The notes: a model not told the origin generated them from the letters alone. A stretch of DNA of 64,000 nt from Jaltomata sinuosa (GCA_003996215.1 QJPP01003527.1:124001-188000), one strand, 5' to 3'; counted from the first letter of the stretch, positions 13,346 to 25,412 are shown. Program-made: numbers and translations.

Positions 13346-14980
13346 TTAGTACAGTTTTTCTCACGTCATGACTATTTTCGTATTTAAAATCATAATATCT
13401 TCAGGTATCTTCAACATCATTAATGGGGAACAAAATAACATTAGGGGTTGATTGTCATGGTGAATGGATTGAGTCCAACATTAATTTTATTTGGCGTTGG
13501 AAGGGTAAAAAAATGATCGAGACGATAGCGATAATTGTGCATCGAAATATCGCGTATGATGATTTTGTGAACAAAATCATTACCAATTGAGAATTAAATT
13601 ATGAGTTGAAAGATATTGACATCACTTACATGCACAGTTGTGGTGAAAAGCATAGAGCGGCTCCTTTTAAGATAAAAAATTAAGTTAGTTTACGTACTTA
13701 TTTGGAAGATGAAGGTAGACCCATTTTAAGGGTATACGTGATTGAAAGGTTGGTAGAGAACCATAATACATCTCAAAACCAACACATGTTAAATAATGAA
13801 TGTGACTTGGTGAATATGCATAATCCAGATAAAGAAAGTGGAGGTGAACAGACGGCTACTCCTGAAGTTGCAAGCAATACACCGAAAACTACACAATCAA
13901 TACAGTCGAATCATGTCCAAGATAGTGAAACAGGTTTTTACAATGGTATGTCATTCAAGAATAAGAAAGATCTAGATATTGCACTGAAATTGCTTGCGTG
14001 AAGAAAGATTTCAGATTTAAAAAGGTGATAAACTCATGTTTTGTGTATTGTGTCAAATGTGAGTATCCTGAGTGCAAGTGGTGGCTGAGAGTTGTAAAGC
14101 TTAAAAGTTCTGATAGGTTTTACCTCAGAAAGTATGAAAAGTTTCACACATGTGGTTCTGAACATCTTACGAGCCATAATCCATACGTCACAGCAAAAGT
14201 CATTGGTGCATACTTCAAAGATAAGTTTCCCGAGGATAAAGGCCCATCTACAAAAGATATTAAGACTTCAATTCATGTTGAATTAGGCTGCAAGGTCAGT
14301 TATTGGAAGATTTGGAAGGGAAGCGAGATTACAAAGTGTTTGATAAGAGGAACACATGAGCATGGATATGCAGTGCTTGATGCATATCATTATATGCTTA
14401 GCATAGTAAATCCGAGAACTAAGACAACATTGGAGCTTGATGAAAATGGTAAGTTCAAATATTTTTTTGTGGCAATAGGAGCTTGGATTCTTGGTTTTAG
14501 GCATATGAGAAAAGTCATAGCTGTCGATGGAACATTTTTAAAAGGCAAGTATGGTGGAGTGCTGTTGTTTGCTGTTGCACAAGATGCAGAGAATCATATT
14601 TTTCCAGTGACATTTTATGTAGTAGACTCTGAGTGTGATGCCTCCTATCGATACTTTTTTGAGCAAATGAGCAGCTTTGTAGATGATACTTCTGAATTGT
14701 GCATAGTTTCAGATCGACATCCAAGCATTAAAAAAATGGTTTCAATTATCTACCCTTCATCTCTTTATGGTTGTTGCATATGGCACCTCGGGGAAAATAT
14801 CTGAACTAACTTTCACAATGGGAAAGTCATCTACCACTTTTATAAAGCAGCACAAGCGTATAACGAAGATGAGTTCAATGATCACTTTAAGCAAATTAGA
14901 GATATGATTCCAGGAGCCGCCGCACATCTTGAACATGTTGGATTTCATAGATGGAGCAGAGCATTCTTCCCGGGAAATAG

Positions 14981-15277
14981 GTATATATTATTGTTATTGT
15001 TGTCATATTTTGTAGAGCTTGGCATATTTAAGGTGCAGTACTTTGCAGCTGTTGCTGCATCTGTTACAGCAACTTGCTGCACCTATTGCAGCAACTTGCT
15101 GCACCTATTGCAGCAACTTGCTGCACCTATTGCAGCAACTTGCTACACCTATTGCAGCAACTTGTTGCATCTGCTGCAGTAACTGATGAAACAGATGCAG
15201 CAAGTGCTGAGTTTTTAATTTTGATATGGTTCAGAGATTTTCACATTATTAAAAGTATTAATTATTCATTTTTACAG
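14981..15277 (+). other. Intron of the MULE transposase
   Basis: GTATAT donor and TTTACAG acceptor; removing 297 bases joins the PGNR and FNIMTSNIAESINALF coding parts in frame. The intron holds a nearly perfect tandem of a 22-bp unit based on TTGCTGCACCTATTGCAGCA. Confidence 0.85.
15055..15180 (+). repeat. 22-bp tandem repeat inside the transposase intron
   Basis: Five units of about 22 bp, each a TTGCTGCA/TGCAGCAA inverted pair, with few differences between units and flanked by degenerate copies. Confidence 0.9.
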
Positions 15278-15417
15278 GTTTAATATTATGACATCAAACA
15301 TTGCTGAGTCGATTAACGCATTGTTTGTTGATGAAAGAGAATTTCCCATTAATGCTCTATTTGATAAAATAAACAAGAATTTTACCGAAAAATTTCACCA
15401 AAGACATGCATTTTAAG

Positions 15418-16890
15418 TATCGACTTACATGTATAATTACTCAATTGATCGCATTTTATTTATCTAAGTACTATCTCATTGTATAAGATCACTACTAAAT
15501 TTAATTTTAGTCTTAAATTATACTAGCAGCACTCTATTTATTAATAAATATGATTGATCCAATCAACTAATAATCAATTTACTTAATTAATATCGACTTA
15601 CATGTGCAATTGCTCAATTGATCACATATTACTTGTCTAATTACTATCTCATTGTATAAGATCACTACTGAATCTAGTTTTTAGTCTTAAATTGAATTAA
15701 CACCACTCCATTTATCATTATATATGATTGATTCATTCAACTAATGATTAATTTACTATAACAATTAAATAACTTCATATAGATAAATTCAGCAACCGCA
15801 AGATAATTCACAACAATTAACTAACTTGCTATGAGTAGTTTCAGCAATTGCTAAGAGAGTCCCAGCAAGTAGCTAACTTGCTGAGAGATTTTACAGCAAT
15901 TGCTAGAACACTTTCAGCAACTAGCTAACTTGCTACAACAAATTCAATTAAGATCACTACTAAATCTATCTTTTAGTCTTAAATTGGACTAAGATCACTT
16001 TATTTATTAATAAGTATGATTGATTCAATCAACTAATAATCAATTTACTCAATTAATATCGACTTACATGTGCAATTGCTCAATTGATCACATATTACTT
16101 GTCTAATTAATATCTCATTGTATAAGATCACTACTGGATCTAGTTTTTAGTCTTAAATTGAATTAACACCACCCCATTTATCATTAGATATGATTGATTC
16201 ATTCAACTAATGATTAATTTACTATAACAATTAACTAACTTGATATAGAAAAATTCAGCAACAGCTAGACAATTCACAACAATTAACTAACTTGCTATGA
16301 GTAGTTTTAGCAATTGCTAAGAGAATCCCAGCAAGTAGCTAACTTGATGAGAGATTTTACAACAATTGCTAGAACACTTTCAGCAACTAGCTAACTTGCT
16401 ACAACAAATTCCATTAAGATCACTACTAAATCTACTTTTTAGTCTTAAATTGGACTAACATCACTCTATTTATTAATAAATATAATTGATTCAATCAATT
16501 AATAATTAATTTACTCAATCAATATCGACTTATATGTGTAATTACTCAATTGATCGCATATTACTTATTTAATTACTATCTCATTATATAATCTCACTAC
16601 TGAATCTAGTTTTTAGTCTCAAATTAAATTAAAACCACCCCATTTATCATTAGATATGATATGATTGATTCATTCAACTAATAATCAATTTACTCGATCA
16701 ATATCGACTTACATGTACAATTGCTCAATTGATCACATATTACTTGTCTAATTACTAGCTCATTGTATAAGATCACTACTGAATCTAGTTTTTAGTCTTA
16801 AATTGAATTAACACCACCACATTTATCATTAGATATGATTGATTCATTCAACTAATAATCAATTTACTCGATCAATATCGACTTATATGT
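15418..16890 (+). repeat. Higher-order tandem array of 174- and 466-bp units
   Basis: The landmark TCGACTTA recurs at 15420, 15593, 16059, 16525, 16704 and 16878, giving steps of 173, 466, 466, 179 and 174 bp. The long unit is the short AT-rich unit plus about 290 bp carrying AGCAA/TTGCT palindromes. It directly follows the transposase stop. Confidence 0.85.
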
Positions 16891-16896
16891 ACAATT

Positions 16897-17560
16897 CTCA
16901 ACAAGTAGCTAACTTGCTAAGGTATTTTACAAGAATTTCTAAAATAATCTGAGGCATTTTACAGAAATTGCTAGGAGAGTCTCAGCAAATAGCTAATTTG
17001 CTGAGGTATTTTATAGTAATTGCTAGGAGAGTCTCAGCAAATATCTAACTTGCTGAGGCATTTTACAGCAATTGCTAAAACATATTCAGCAAGTAACTAA
17101 CTTGCTAAGGTAGTTTACAGCAATTTCTTGGAGAGTCTCAGCAAATAGCCAATTTGCTGAGGCATTTTATAGTAATTGCTAGGAGAGTCTCAGCAAATAG
17201 CTAACTTGCTGAGGCATTTTACAGCAATTGCTAAAACATATTCAGCAAGTAGCTAACTTGTTGAGGCAGTTTACAGCAATTTCTTGGAGAGTCTCAACAA
17301 ATAGCCAACTTGGTGAGGCATTTTATAGTAATTTCTAGGAGAATCTCAGCAAATAGCTAAGTTGCTGAGGCATTTACAACAATTGCGAGGAGAGTCTCAT
17401 CAAATAGCCAACTTGCTGAGGTATTTTATAGTAATTGCTAGGAGAGTCTCAACAAATAGCTAACTTGCTGAGGCATTTTACAGCAATTGCTAAAAAAATT
17501 TAGCAAATAGCTAACTTGCTGAGACATTTTACAGCAATTGCTAAAAAATATTCAGAATTT
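16897..17560 (+). repeat. 52-bp palindromic tandem array
   Basis: About 13 units near 52 bp. Each has an AGCAAATAGCTAACTTGCT inverted pair, then the perfect palindrome AGCAATTGCT. Linker variants (GGAGAGTCTC, AAACATATTC) recur about every third unit, suggesting that blocks of three were copied together. Confidence 0.85.
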
Positions 17561-18544
17561 CTATGAAATTCTCAGTATAATCTAACAGTTGCTACAGTAG
17601 AATTTAATAATTAAAAAATAATAAACACAAATTATAATATTAAACATATTCTAATATTCAACACAACAACTAATATTAAAATAAATTCAACGGATTCAAA
17701 CATTCAATAAACTACAAAAAACATAATTAAAATATATTATTTTTGATTCAACTAAGGCACGAATCAAATGTTCTCCACCACATCTGTCGGTTGTTGCTCC
17801 TTTGTAGACTCCGCTATCCTTTTTTTTGGCACTTACCAGTGCTTTTCAAATTTCTCTTCTCCTCTTTTGTAGTTGAAAAGGAGTATATAGCAACGAAACC
17901 CTTGATGATGGAATGATACCCCTCTTAGATATCATGGTATTAACGGCTTGCTCTAAAGACTCCATCTTTGAAATCAATAAATCTATCTTCTCACTGCACT
18001 TTAAACATCCACAAGAATAAGAAGATACCTTAGAAGGCACCTTAGAGGTACCGGCACCAACAATAAAAGATCTACCCATTGTGAATGGAGTTTGAATATC
18101 TCCTCCATCAACACCACCAATTATTGGAGAAGATCCTCCTCTTCCACCATCACCACCAAGATCACCAAAGCCACTATTCAGAATCAGAGAAGATCCTCCT
18201 TTTCCACCAACACCAGCATCAGCACCATCAACACCATCTTCATCATTCAATATTGCATCATCTGCAACATTTGTCAGAACATCATCAATAACCTTTGAAG
18301 CATAGAATTCATCATCAACCACAGAGAAATCTCTTCTAATGGTAGTCACTCCGGCCAAATCTTTTACTATCTTTTCAATCTTTGGATCTTGCTTTTCTAC
18401 TTCCAAGGGTACAAATACAATCAAAAAATCTATCTGCTTCTCACTTTCAGTAGGAAGTATCCACGGGTACACAAACTACATGTAAAATAAAATTATATCA
18501 ACAAATATAATAAAATATGAAAACTTTTGTATAAAATTACATCA

Positions 18545-18815
18545 ACAAAATTACAGTAACTGCTGAAACATATGCAGCAACTGCTGCAAACTGGCTTCTA
18601 AAACATATATGACAGCTGCAGTTATTTGCAGCAGTTGTTGTATATGTTTCCGCAGTTATTGTATAATTGCAGCAATTGCTGAAGCATATGCAGCAACTTC
18701 TGCAAACAACTGCAGCTGTCATATATGTTTTAGAAGTCAGTTTCAAGAGTTGTTAAGCAGTTACCATATATATATTTTAGCAAATACTAAATAACTGCAG
18801 CAACTTCTGCAAACA
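18545..18815 (-). repeat. AGCAA/TTGCT palindrome cluster in intron 2 of the DUF1985 relic
   Basis: Repeated GCAGCAACTGCTGCAAAC motifs, plus a longer inverted repeat: the sequence around 18598-18632 (ATATATGACAGCTGCAG) recurs inverted around 18710-18735. This ties the gene to the same element as the transposase. Confidence 0.7.
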
Positions 18816-19470
18816 ACAACAGTAATAGAATGAGGCTTACCGAGTCTTCTGAAGGTTCAAATAACTCATGAGTCTCAACTTTATTGTTATTGATCGCCGC
18901 TAGCCATCTTAGGATCCTTGGAGATGACACTTCTTCATCAAACTCCTTAAATTGCTTCCAAATATAAGGAATGGCTTCAAATGCCCAAGCCTATATAAAA
19001 TCATATCCTAAATGATCAATAGGATAATAAATGAAATATAAATTTATTATTAATTAAAATATAATTTATAAAGAAAAAAAGTTTACCATGAAAGCCCACG
19101 AAAATCCATAAAAGTTGCTAGTCTTAACAGTTGGACTCGCAGCACTCTTTAGATACTTCAATGTGAGAGAATAGCTTTCTCGACCCCATGGATGGGAACA
19201 AAATGCTTCTCGATCAGCTGAGAGTTCAAACCAATTATCAGGAGCATTTGTCCCTGAATCTTTACCACAAAGAATACTGTGCATAAAAAAAATTAAGCAC
19301 AGTGACTTCTTCACACTTTTCCTAATCTCCTTAGACTTCAAAAGCTCAAGCAACTATTTTTCCTAGCAATGCTTTTTTCCCATCGCATTAAGAATTTGTT
19401 GATATCTCTTATCTGTCTTAGCTAACTTGGCAACATGATGATGAGGAAAATTACAGTTCAAACCAGTGAT

Positions 19471-19475
19471 AATGG
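19471..19475. other. Predicted target-site copy of element E
   Basis: AATGG directly precedes LTR E. The matching copy would follow the 3' LTR, which I do not find in the window. Confidence 0.3.
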
Positions 19476-19634
19476 TGTAATGACCGGACCCATCGTTACT
19501 TTAAGAATCGCAAAGTCAAATTATTTGGGGAACTAATTTAAAGTACGTTTGTTTAAGTAGGGTGATGTAGTAGAAAATTTCTGATTTTAGAAATAATTCA
19601 GGCTGACATCACCCTGGTATAGTGGTAATTATTC

Positions 19635-19685
19635 CGTTATAGCGGGACCGCCATAGCAGAGGGTTAACCGCCATAGCGGAGTGAC
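19635..19685. repeat. CCGCCATAGCGG palindromes upstream of a TATA-like box
   Basis: Three variants of a TCCGTTATAGCGG / CCGCCATAGCGG palindrome followed about 30 bases later by TTTAATAAAAG (19711-19721). Confidence 0.6.
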
Positions 19686-20628
19686 GGGAGGTAGAAGCCT
19701 CAGGATGGGATTTAATAAAAGATGCTCTCCTCCTCAATTGGAAAACATACAAGGGTTTCTCCAAAAACCCTCCCAAGCTTCTCCAAGACTAGGGAATTAT
19801 GAGGAGGAGGGGTCATGGCTGGAGGGACGCAGAACAGCGGATTTCAAGACCATCGTTCAGCCGGGAAAGCCTTCATGGAGCCAAAAATGCATGATTGCAG
19901 CTGCTTGGCATCCAGGTAGGCTAGGTTTTCATGAGTAGTTAGACCTGTTTACATTCTATATTCATCGTATAGCGGAATAGAGATTTCATGTTTTAGGCCT
20001 CCAGGCACGGAGTCTGGTGGATTTGGTATTAGTTATGAGTGAGTTAAGAATTGGTTGGATTGAACTATGGATTGATTGTAGTTATTTTGGGCTATTTATA
20101 TTGTCTTGGCAAACTAAAATGATAGGACTCAGGAACTGGGATGTCGGGAAGGTTCAGGGAATTGGGAATTGCAAGGACAACTAAAAGGGTATGAAAATGG
20201 GAAACTCCTAGGTGAGGTTTCAGGAATGCGGAAGGCATGATAAGTAGTCATTGATTTGCTAAGGGCTAAGGGGTGGTAACTCGTGTTGTTATTATCTATG
20301 TAAGTTTTGAAATCAATGGGGTTGTTAAATTATGCTAAAAGAGGGAAACCATTCTTTATATGTAAATAAAGGGTAAGTGTGTTTAGTCTTCGAACGGAGA
20401 CCGAGATTAAGTTATATACCCAGGAGAGAGGGTAGGTGATGGCTAACGATTCCTGTGAATGTTGTATATTTTGTACTCTTATCTAAGTGTTTGTATGAAT
20501 CGCATGGCTTAGAGGAATTGTGTAGTATGTCTAAGGGTCCTGTTTTACAGTCTGTGAATTGAATGGTGTGTTGCTTGTTGGTTTACAAGTTGTTTGTTCA
20601 TTATTTGACCGTGAATTATTGACATTTG

Positions 20629-20775
20629 GTTGGCTTGGGTACCACGCCTGGTACGGGTATACTAATGGATGGCACGGGTACCACGCCTGGTACGAGTATA
20701 ACAAATGGTTGGATTGGGTACAACGCTTGGTACAGAATACTAATGGTTGGCTCGGGTACCACGCATGGTACGGGT
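20629..20775 (+). repeat. 39-bp minisatellite in LTR E
   Basis: Four units around GGGTACCACGCCTGGTACG starting near 20632, 20671, 20711 and 20749. Each unit contains a GTACC...GGTAC inverted pair. Confidence 0.9.
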
Positions 20776-21280
20776 TTATTTCACTGCATCATTGCATTGA
20801 TATTGTTGCATTGCATTGACTATTATTGGTTTTGTGAGTGGACCGGGCTATTTTATTGAATTGTGATATTGGTTGGTGGTCCTTGAGTGACTGGGAATCC
20901 TGTTATATCTGCTAAGTTGGCCTTGGATTAGGCCGGGTGGTCTGTTTAACACTTAGGTGTTATTTAGAGGGGATCCTAGGGTGGGTACGGGCTATACGAC
21001 AAGGGTTGTTGTTGGTTATGTTGTTGATTGTTGATAATATTTATAAAGGTGGTTTACATGTGGTTGATAAACTAGGGGAATGGCTGGGAGTCTTACATGG
21101 TGTGACTAGCGGGTGATATCCTGGGAGGAATTGTCTAGGGACCCAGGGCAGGTCCGGGTATTTGTGTGTAGTGCCCTGGGTGTAGTGGGTTTGGAATGAC
21201 AGGGTCTGGGCTGTTCTGGATGCATAGTCATGGGAGTTGACTAGGTTAATGGTGAGGCAGTCAGAGTTGGATTTAGCAGT

Positions 21281-21410
21281 TAGTCTAAGGTTGTGTGAAT
21301 CGGGAAGTCTAAGGTTGTGTGACTTGGGAAGTCTAAGGTTGTGTGACTTGGGAAGTCTAAGGTTAGTGTGACTTGGGAAGTCTAAGCTTAGCGTGACTCG
21401 GAAGACTTGA
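21281..21410 (+). repeat. 24-bp minisatellite in LTR E
   Basis: Five units of GTCTAAGGTTGTGTGACTTG starting at 21283, 21308, 21332, 21356 and 21381 (first base of TCTAAG), the last one more diverged. Confidence 0.9.
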
Positions 21411-21995
21411 GAGATAGGGATTTGGCAGTGGAAGGAATAGAAAGGGTTGAGGTAAAGGGTATAAGTAGACGATCGGTTGAGATCGGGTCCGGTAAGGGAA
21501 AACAGTGAAGGATGGAGTTTTATTGTTTATTTTCACGTTTTCCCTATTCTTCTTATATAATAGTAGGAGTGGATTCGGGTCGACCGATGATGCCTACCAG
21601 TACGTGTGGTTGTACTGACTCTACTTTTGCTATACCTTTTTGGTATCGTCTGGTCGCAGGGCTGGTGACGTTTCATGGGCACATGGCGATGGTGATCTGT
21701 AGCAACTTCTGTCCTTCCTTCATGATGGAAGTTGTCTTATTTACTTTTCCTTCTTGTATAAATCTTGTAGTAGCTCTTGTACATGTTTAGACTAGGTCCT
21801 AGGGAGGGTAATTTATATTTCAGAACTGTTTTCTATTTTCAAATGTTGTAATAACAAGTTTTTCATAATAAAAGGAGGGTTATTTTGCTCCTTTCTACTT
21901 TACGCATGTCACCTGTTGGACGGGTGGTGAGGGTTCATCTATCTAGGTGGTTAGAGTAGGCGCTCGCACGATCCGGTGAGTTGGGTCATGACAGA

Positions 21996-22008
21996 TGGTA
22001 TCAGAGCC
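21996..22008 (+). other. Primer binding site of element E
   Basis: TGGTATCAGAGCC, complementary to the 3' end of plant initiator tRNA-Met, two bases after the LTR end. Confidence 0.9.
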
Positions 22009-22896
22009 TAGGTTACTGGTCTTCCAGTACAAGAGCAAAGTGTCGAATAGAGTCCTACGGATTGGTGTGTTGACATCCACATCAAATCTTTGGGAAGCTA
22101 TGAAGCACTCTAGGAAACATCTCCCTTCTTTCATTCTTTCGTGCGGTTGTTTACTCGCTTGTATGGGTTGAGTCCAATTGGTATCTCTCGATTCCAATTG
22201 GTATATCAACGAAGTGAAGGAGGTATTTGTACTCCGATTGCGATAAGAAAAGCAAGAGAAATTGGAACCGGGAAGGTTCCAATTGGTATCTGGCCTAAGA
22301 GGCTGCGGTAAGACATGGATGATCGGCTAGTGGCCATCCATGGGAAGAATAGAAGGTGAATTTATGTGACTTGATTCTTGTTGTGACCTGAAGTGAAATG
22401 TTGTGTATTGCTGATTTGTAGAACGTACTTGAAATTTTGTGTATTCGGTTACCTTAATATGAATTTTTATCTGCCGTGCATGTGGAGTTTATATAGGGTC
22501 AATAAGTGGAAAACTTTGTGTACCTAAGGTTGTGGTAAGATGTTAAATGTTTTGATTTAAAAGAGTAGTACTGCATATTGAAAAGGGCTTATCATTGGTT
22601 AAGATGATAAGGGATTGGGAACTGTGACTGTAGGGAAGCTTCAGTTTCAGGACAGTCGGGACTTGGTTGGGAACCATGGGAACAAAGCAGTCATTAGTGT
22701 AATTGCGGGTAGGTATTGTCGAAAAATAATTGTTGTTGTGATTTCTTGTAATTGATAGTGTGTTATGCCTGATTGTGATAGGTTCGATGCCAGGAATGGT
22801 CTTAAGGGTGATTTAGGACCATGGCGGGATTTACAGGTTTGGACAGTGGTAATCGGGAAGGGGGATGAGTATATTTAGCTGAAAATCAAATTTTGT

Positions 22897-22901
22897 ACTG
22901 T
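22897..22901. other. Target-site duplication of element B, left copy
   Basis: ACTGT, identical to 33114-33118 on the other side of the element. Confidence 0.9.
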
Positions 22902-25218
22902 TGTCATGACCCAATTTCTCAGGTCATGATGGCACCTACAACCCTCTAGTAGGCGAATCAATCCCTGTAGCCCAGAACGGTTAGTAATGGGCTACTACCT
23001 AACCAATTCGCACAACAAGCTGAAATAAACGGAAGTAGAATGTAAAGATAGACATAGCGGAAGTAAAACCCGAATTTATATATACATAAAGGGAAATACA
23101 CCAACCCCAAGACTTGGTATCGATAGTACAGAAGCTTCTAATAGAGTACAAGTGCTAGAAGTAACAAAATACAATACAAATTTGTATCCGAAAGTACAAG
23201 GAACAACAGCATAACAGATGAGATGTGGACAAGCCTGGACTATCAGGCGCTCACCCTAGTCTCGAATATCCACAAAATCTGCACGAGTCTCCAACGCGAT
23301 CAACGATGAGAACTCAACTTATATCTGCATAGAAAGTGCAGAAGTGTAGTATGAGCACCAAAACCACGGGTACTCAGTAGATATCATAGGCTGACTGAGC
23401 ACATATAAGGTAAAATAGTAATAACAGACAGAATAGAAATAAGAAGTCACGAAAATCAATGAAAAAGTACACAGGAACTAGCCCAGAGGGAAGACAACAG
23501 AATAACATGCAAGGCTAGCAAGTAGGATATATACACACAGGCATGGGTGGAAGTAATAAATGATGCACCTGGGATCCTTGCAACAACAGTGTTTACATAA
23601 CAAGTTCTAGAAATGGACGGTATATCAGTAACCTCAAGCATAAGGAAAAGGGAGTGAAAGGTAGATATACACATGCTCGGGAAAATAGAAATCAAAGATC
23701 GAACTAATCATGTCAATCTCAAATCCCGAAACCAACAACTTATCCATAATAGGGAACAATTCCATAAATAAATAACAAGAGTCTACCTACAGTCCCCCGG
23801 CTACCCATACAACCGAGGAACACAAACAAGTGAAAACAAACCCTTCGGCATCCCATACTACCGGAGCGTATAATCAACAAACAGTAAACAAGGGTGGAGC
23901 CACAAATAATGAATGATATGATGCATGAAGATCTCAAGTGAAATGGTATCCCTGTATGTACCTCCTCCGGTGCCAATCCGGCCCAGCAGGTAGGTTCCAT
24001 AGAAGGACACTTCCCGTATACCTCTACTCCACCGTATACCCTTCCTCCGGCACATGTAGCCCGAATCCCCAAGCCCGTATGGCAAGGTCCATGGAGGTCC
24101 CATACCCCATACTAAAACTCAGTATCAAGACATGTCATCCGGAAGCAAGTCTGGGTTCAAGATAGATACCCAGTCTCGAATATGCATGCCCAGACCCTGT
24201 CCAGGACTAAAGTAGTGGGAAAATATCTCAAAAACCCCTCCAAGGGTGCCCAGGCATAACCGGGTCTAAACAGTAGAAAGTCATCTCAGGTGCTCGATCC
24301 TACAGAGGCTAAAATCATCTCAAGTAGCAAGAAAACTCAACTAGCACCCCGGCCCTTCCGAGTCTAGCGTTAATCGTAAAACTGGTGATATAAATCATAA
24401 TTTTACCTTCTTTTACCAAAGAATATTCACAAGTTAAATTAAACCATTTCCATCAAAAACGGGGCCCCGGGGCCATGCAAGGTTTAGAAAATAGTGTCAG
24501 TAGGCCCGAAGTCAAAACCGTAGTAAAACATGGATAAAACCTCTTTATATGCATGGAAATGGTATGATCAAGCACAATAGCTGCCCAGCAGCTCACAATC
24601 AACCTATCGACCTTGCACAGGCCCATAGCTACTCAGCAAGCATAACCAGCCTAGAAGGATAATTCTATGCCCGGGACACGCGGACATTCCCAATATCCCA
24701 CCTTCTATGTTCCAGAGTCAACAAGGCCTCACAGGACCACAAGGGTAAATAAAACATATCGGCAAGTACTACAAGCATTGGAGGAACAAAAGTAGGCGGA
24801 CATGAATAAAGCGGTCAAGGTTTGTGGTACCAACCTAATAATCTAACCCAAGGATGCCAGCTAGTACAATTTTATCCGATATATGCTAAGTCTAGGGAGT
24901 TTAAACCATAACCTACCTGTCGTCCGATGACAAACTGCTAGGACGACGATGTCCAAGCCTGAACTGCTCCGAGAAGCTCCGAAATGAAATCAAACTCGGA
25001 TTTAGGCTTGAATAACTTGACGTAGATAATTGATATTTTGCTCCCAACATTCCAATTGTGCCGAGACAATATGTTCTTGCTGGAGTCATATCGTAGATCA
25101 CATATTCTAAGCAACTTAAATTGAAAATACTTGAAAGTGATAAGAGAGATGATAGTTGAGAAAGAAAAGGAAATCACTTGACTTCACAAACCATTAACAA
25201 CCCACTTACTTGAAATGA

Positions 25219-25225
25219 ATTTATA
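25219..25225 (-). promoter_or_regulatory. TATA box in the left LTR of B
   Basis: TATAAAT on the minus strand, about 190 bases downstream (in element sense) of the G-box palindrome. At the matching place in the right LTR (32301-32307) it reads TCTAAAT. Confidence 0.55.
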
Positions 25226-25412
25226 GAACATCCATTAGTGCTATCTGCACTTCTTAATATATTCTCCAATATATACCCCAAATATAAATTAAATAGGTAT
25301 CTCCTAATTTAAAATGACACTTTCTTAAAAAAGAAAGCTTCACTTTACTTGTTGCTTTAACAAGTGTCAATAAATGAACAAGCCACCAATCAATCACCTT
25401 TGTTGCACATTT

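Larger units (their letters stand above)
13423..15416 (+). pseudogene. MULE transposase (broken, C-terminus missing)
   Basis: Begins at ATG 13423. Exon 1 runs to 14980; a GT-AG intron (14981-15277) interrupts an Arg codon; exon 2 restores the frame and ends at TAA 15414. Visible parts are a MuDR-type DNA-binding region with Cys/His residues (about 14030-14165, CVKCEYPECKW then FHTCGSEH) and the MULE catalytic domain with the first Asp in VIAVDGTFL (about 14515) and the second in VSDRH (about 14706), followed by CCIWHLGENI. The SWIM zinc finger expected near the C-terminus is absent; repeat arrays follow instead. Breaks are TGA at 13588, TAA at 13681, a one-base frameshift near 13999 and TGA at 14802 (Arg codon CGA in relatives). 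Non-functional. Confidence 0.9.
12600..19475 (+). mobile_element. Mutator-like element (MULE), decayed, right end cut by element E
   Basis: A transposase relic on the plus strand and a DUF1985/Ulp1-family relic on the minus strand face each other around a large palindromic repeat array, the composition of Ulp1-carrying (Kaonashi-type) MULEs known in plants. Both genes and their introns share the AGCAA/TTGCT motif, which supports one element. I could not identify terminal inverted repeats; the left limit near 12600 is a guess, and the right end is interrupted by LTR E at 19476. Confidence 0.65.
17846..19475 (-). pseudogene. DUF1985/Ulp1-family gene relic carried by the MULE
   Basis: Three exons on the minus strand: 19475-19087, 18990-18841 and 18475-17846, with GT-AG introns at 19086-18991 and 18840-18476, all in phase. 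Exon 1 has AKLAKTDKRYQQIL and later HPWGRESYSLTLKYLK and NFYGFSWAFM; exon 2 has AWAFEAIPYIWKQF and PRILRWLA, which I recognise as the DUF1985-type region that precedes Ulp1-like cysteine protease domains in plant transposons. Exon 3 is a linker rich in Gly, Asp and Ser with a CGCLKC motif and a short helical stretch. The protease domain is absent, exon 1 holds two TAG stops near 19360, and the upstream exon is cut by LTR E. Family call is from pattern memory; no catalytic activity is expected. Confidence 0.7.
19476..21993 (+). repeat. 5' LTR of gypsy element E
   Basis: Runs from TGTAATGACC to GGGTCATGACA and is followed by an initiator tRNA-Met primer site, so this is a 2.5-kb 5' LTR. The termini match those of A, B, C and F but the interior does not. 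Near its start is a CCGCCATAGCGG palindrome cluster and a TTTAATAAAAG TATA-like sequence; further in are 39-bp and 24-bp minisatellites. It breaks the first visible exon of the DUF1985 relic, so it is younger than the MULE. Confidence 0.85.
21994..22901 (+). mobile_element. 5' internal region of element E
   Basis: Starts with the primer site and continues without an open frame until element B interrupts it. I see no gag domain. The sequence resumes at 33114 on the other side of B. Confidence 0.55.

Noticed and set aside
16897..17560. Regular 52-bp repeats as a CRISPR array
   Set aside because: Units are contiguous and vary throughout, with no unique spacers and no cas genes, in plant DNA; this is a satellite-like array.
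18085..18298. Two overlapping plus-strand ORFs rich in His, Gln, Ser and Thr
   Set aside because: They are antisense shadows of the Gly/Asp-rich linker exon of the DUF1985 relic.
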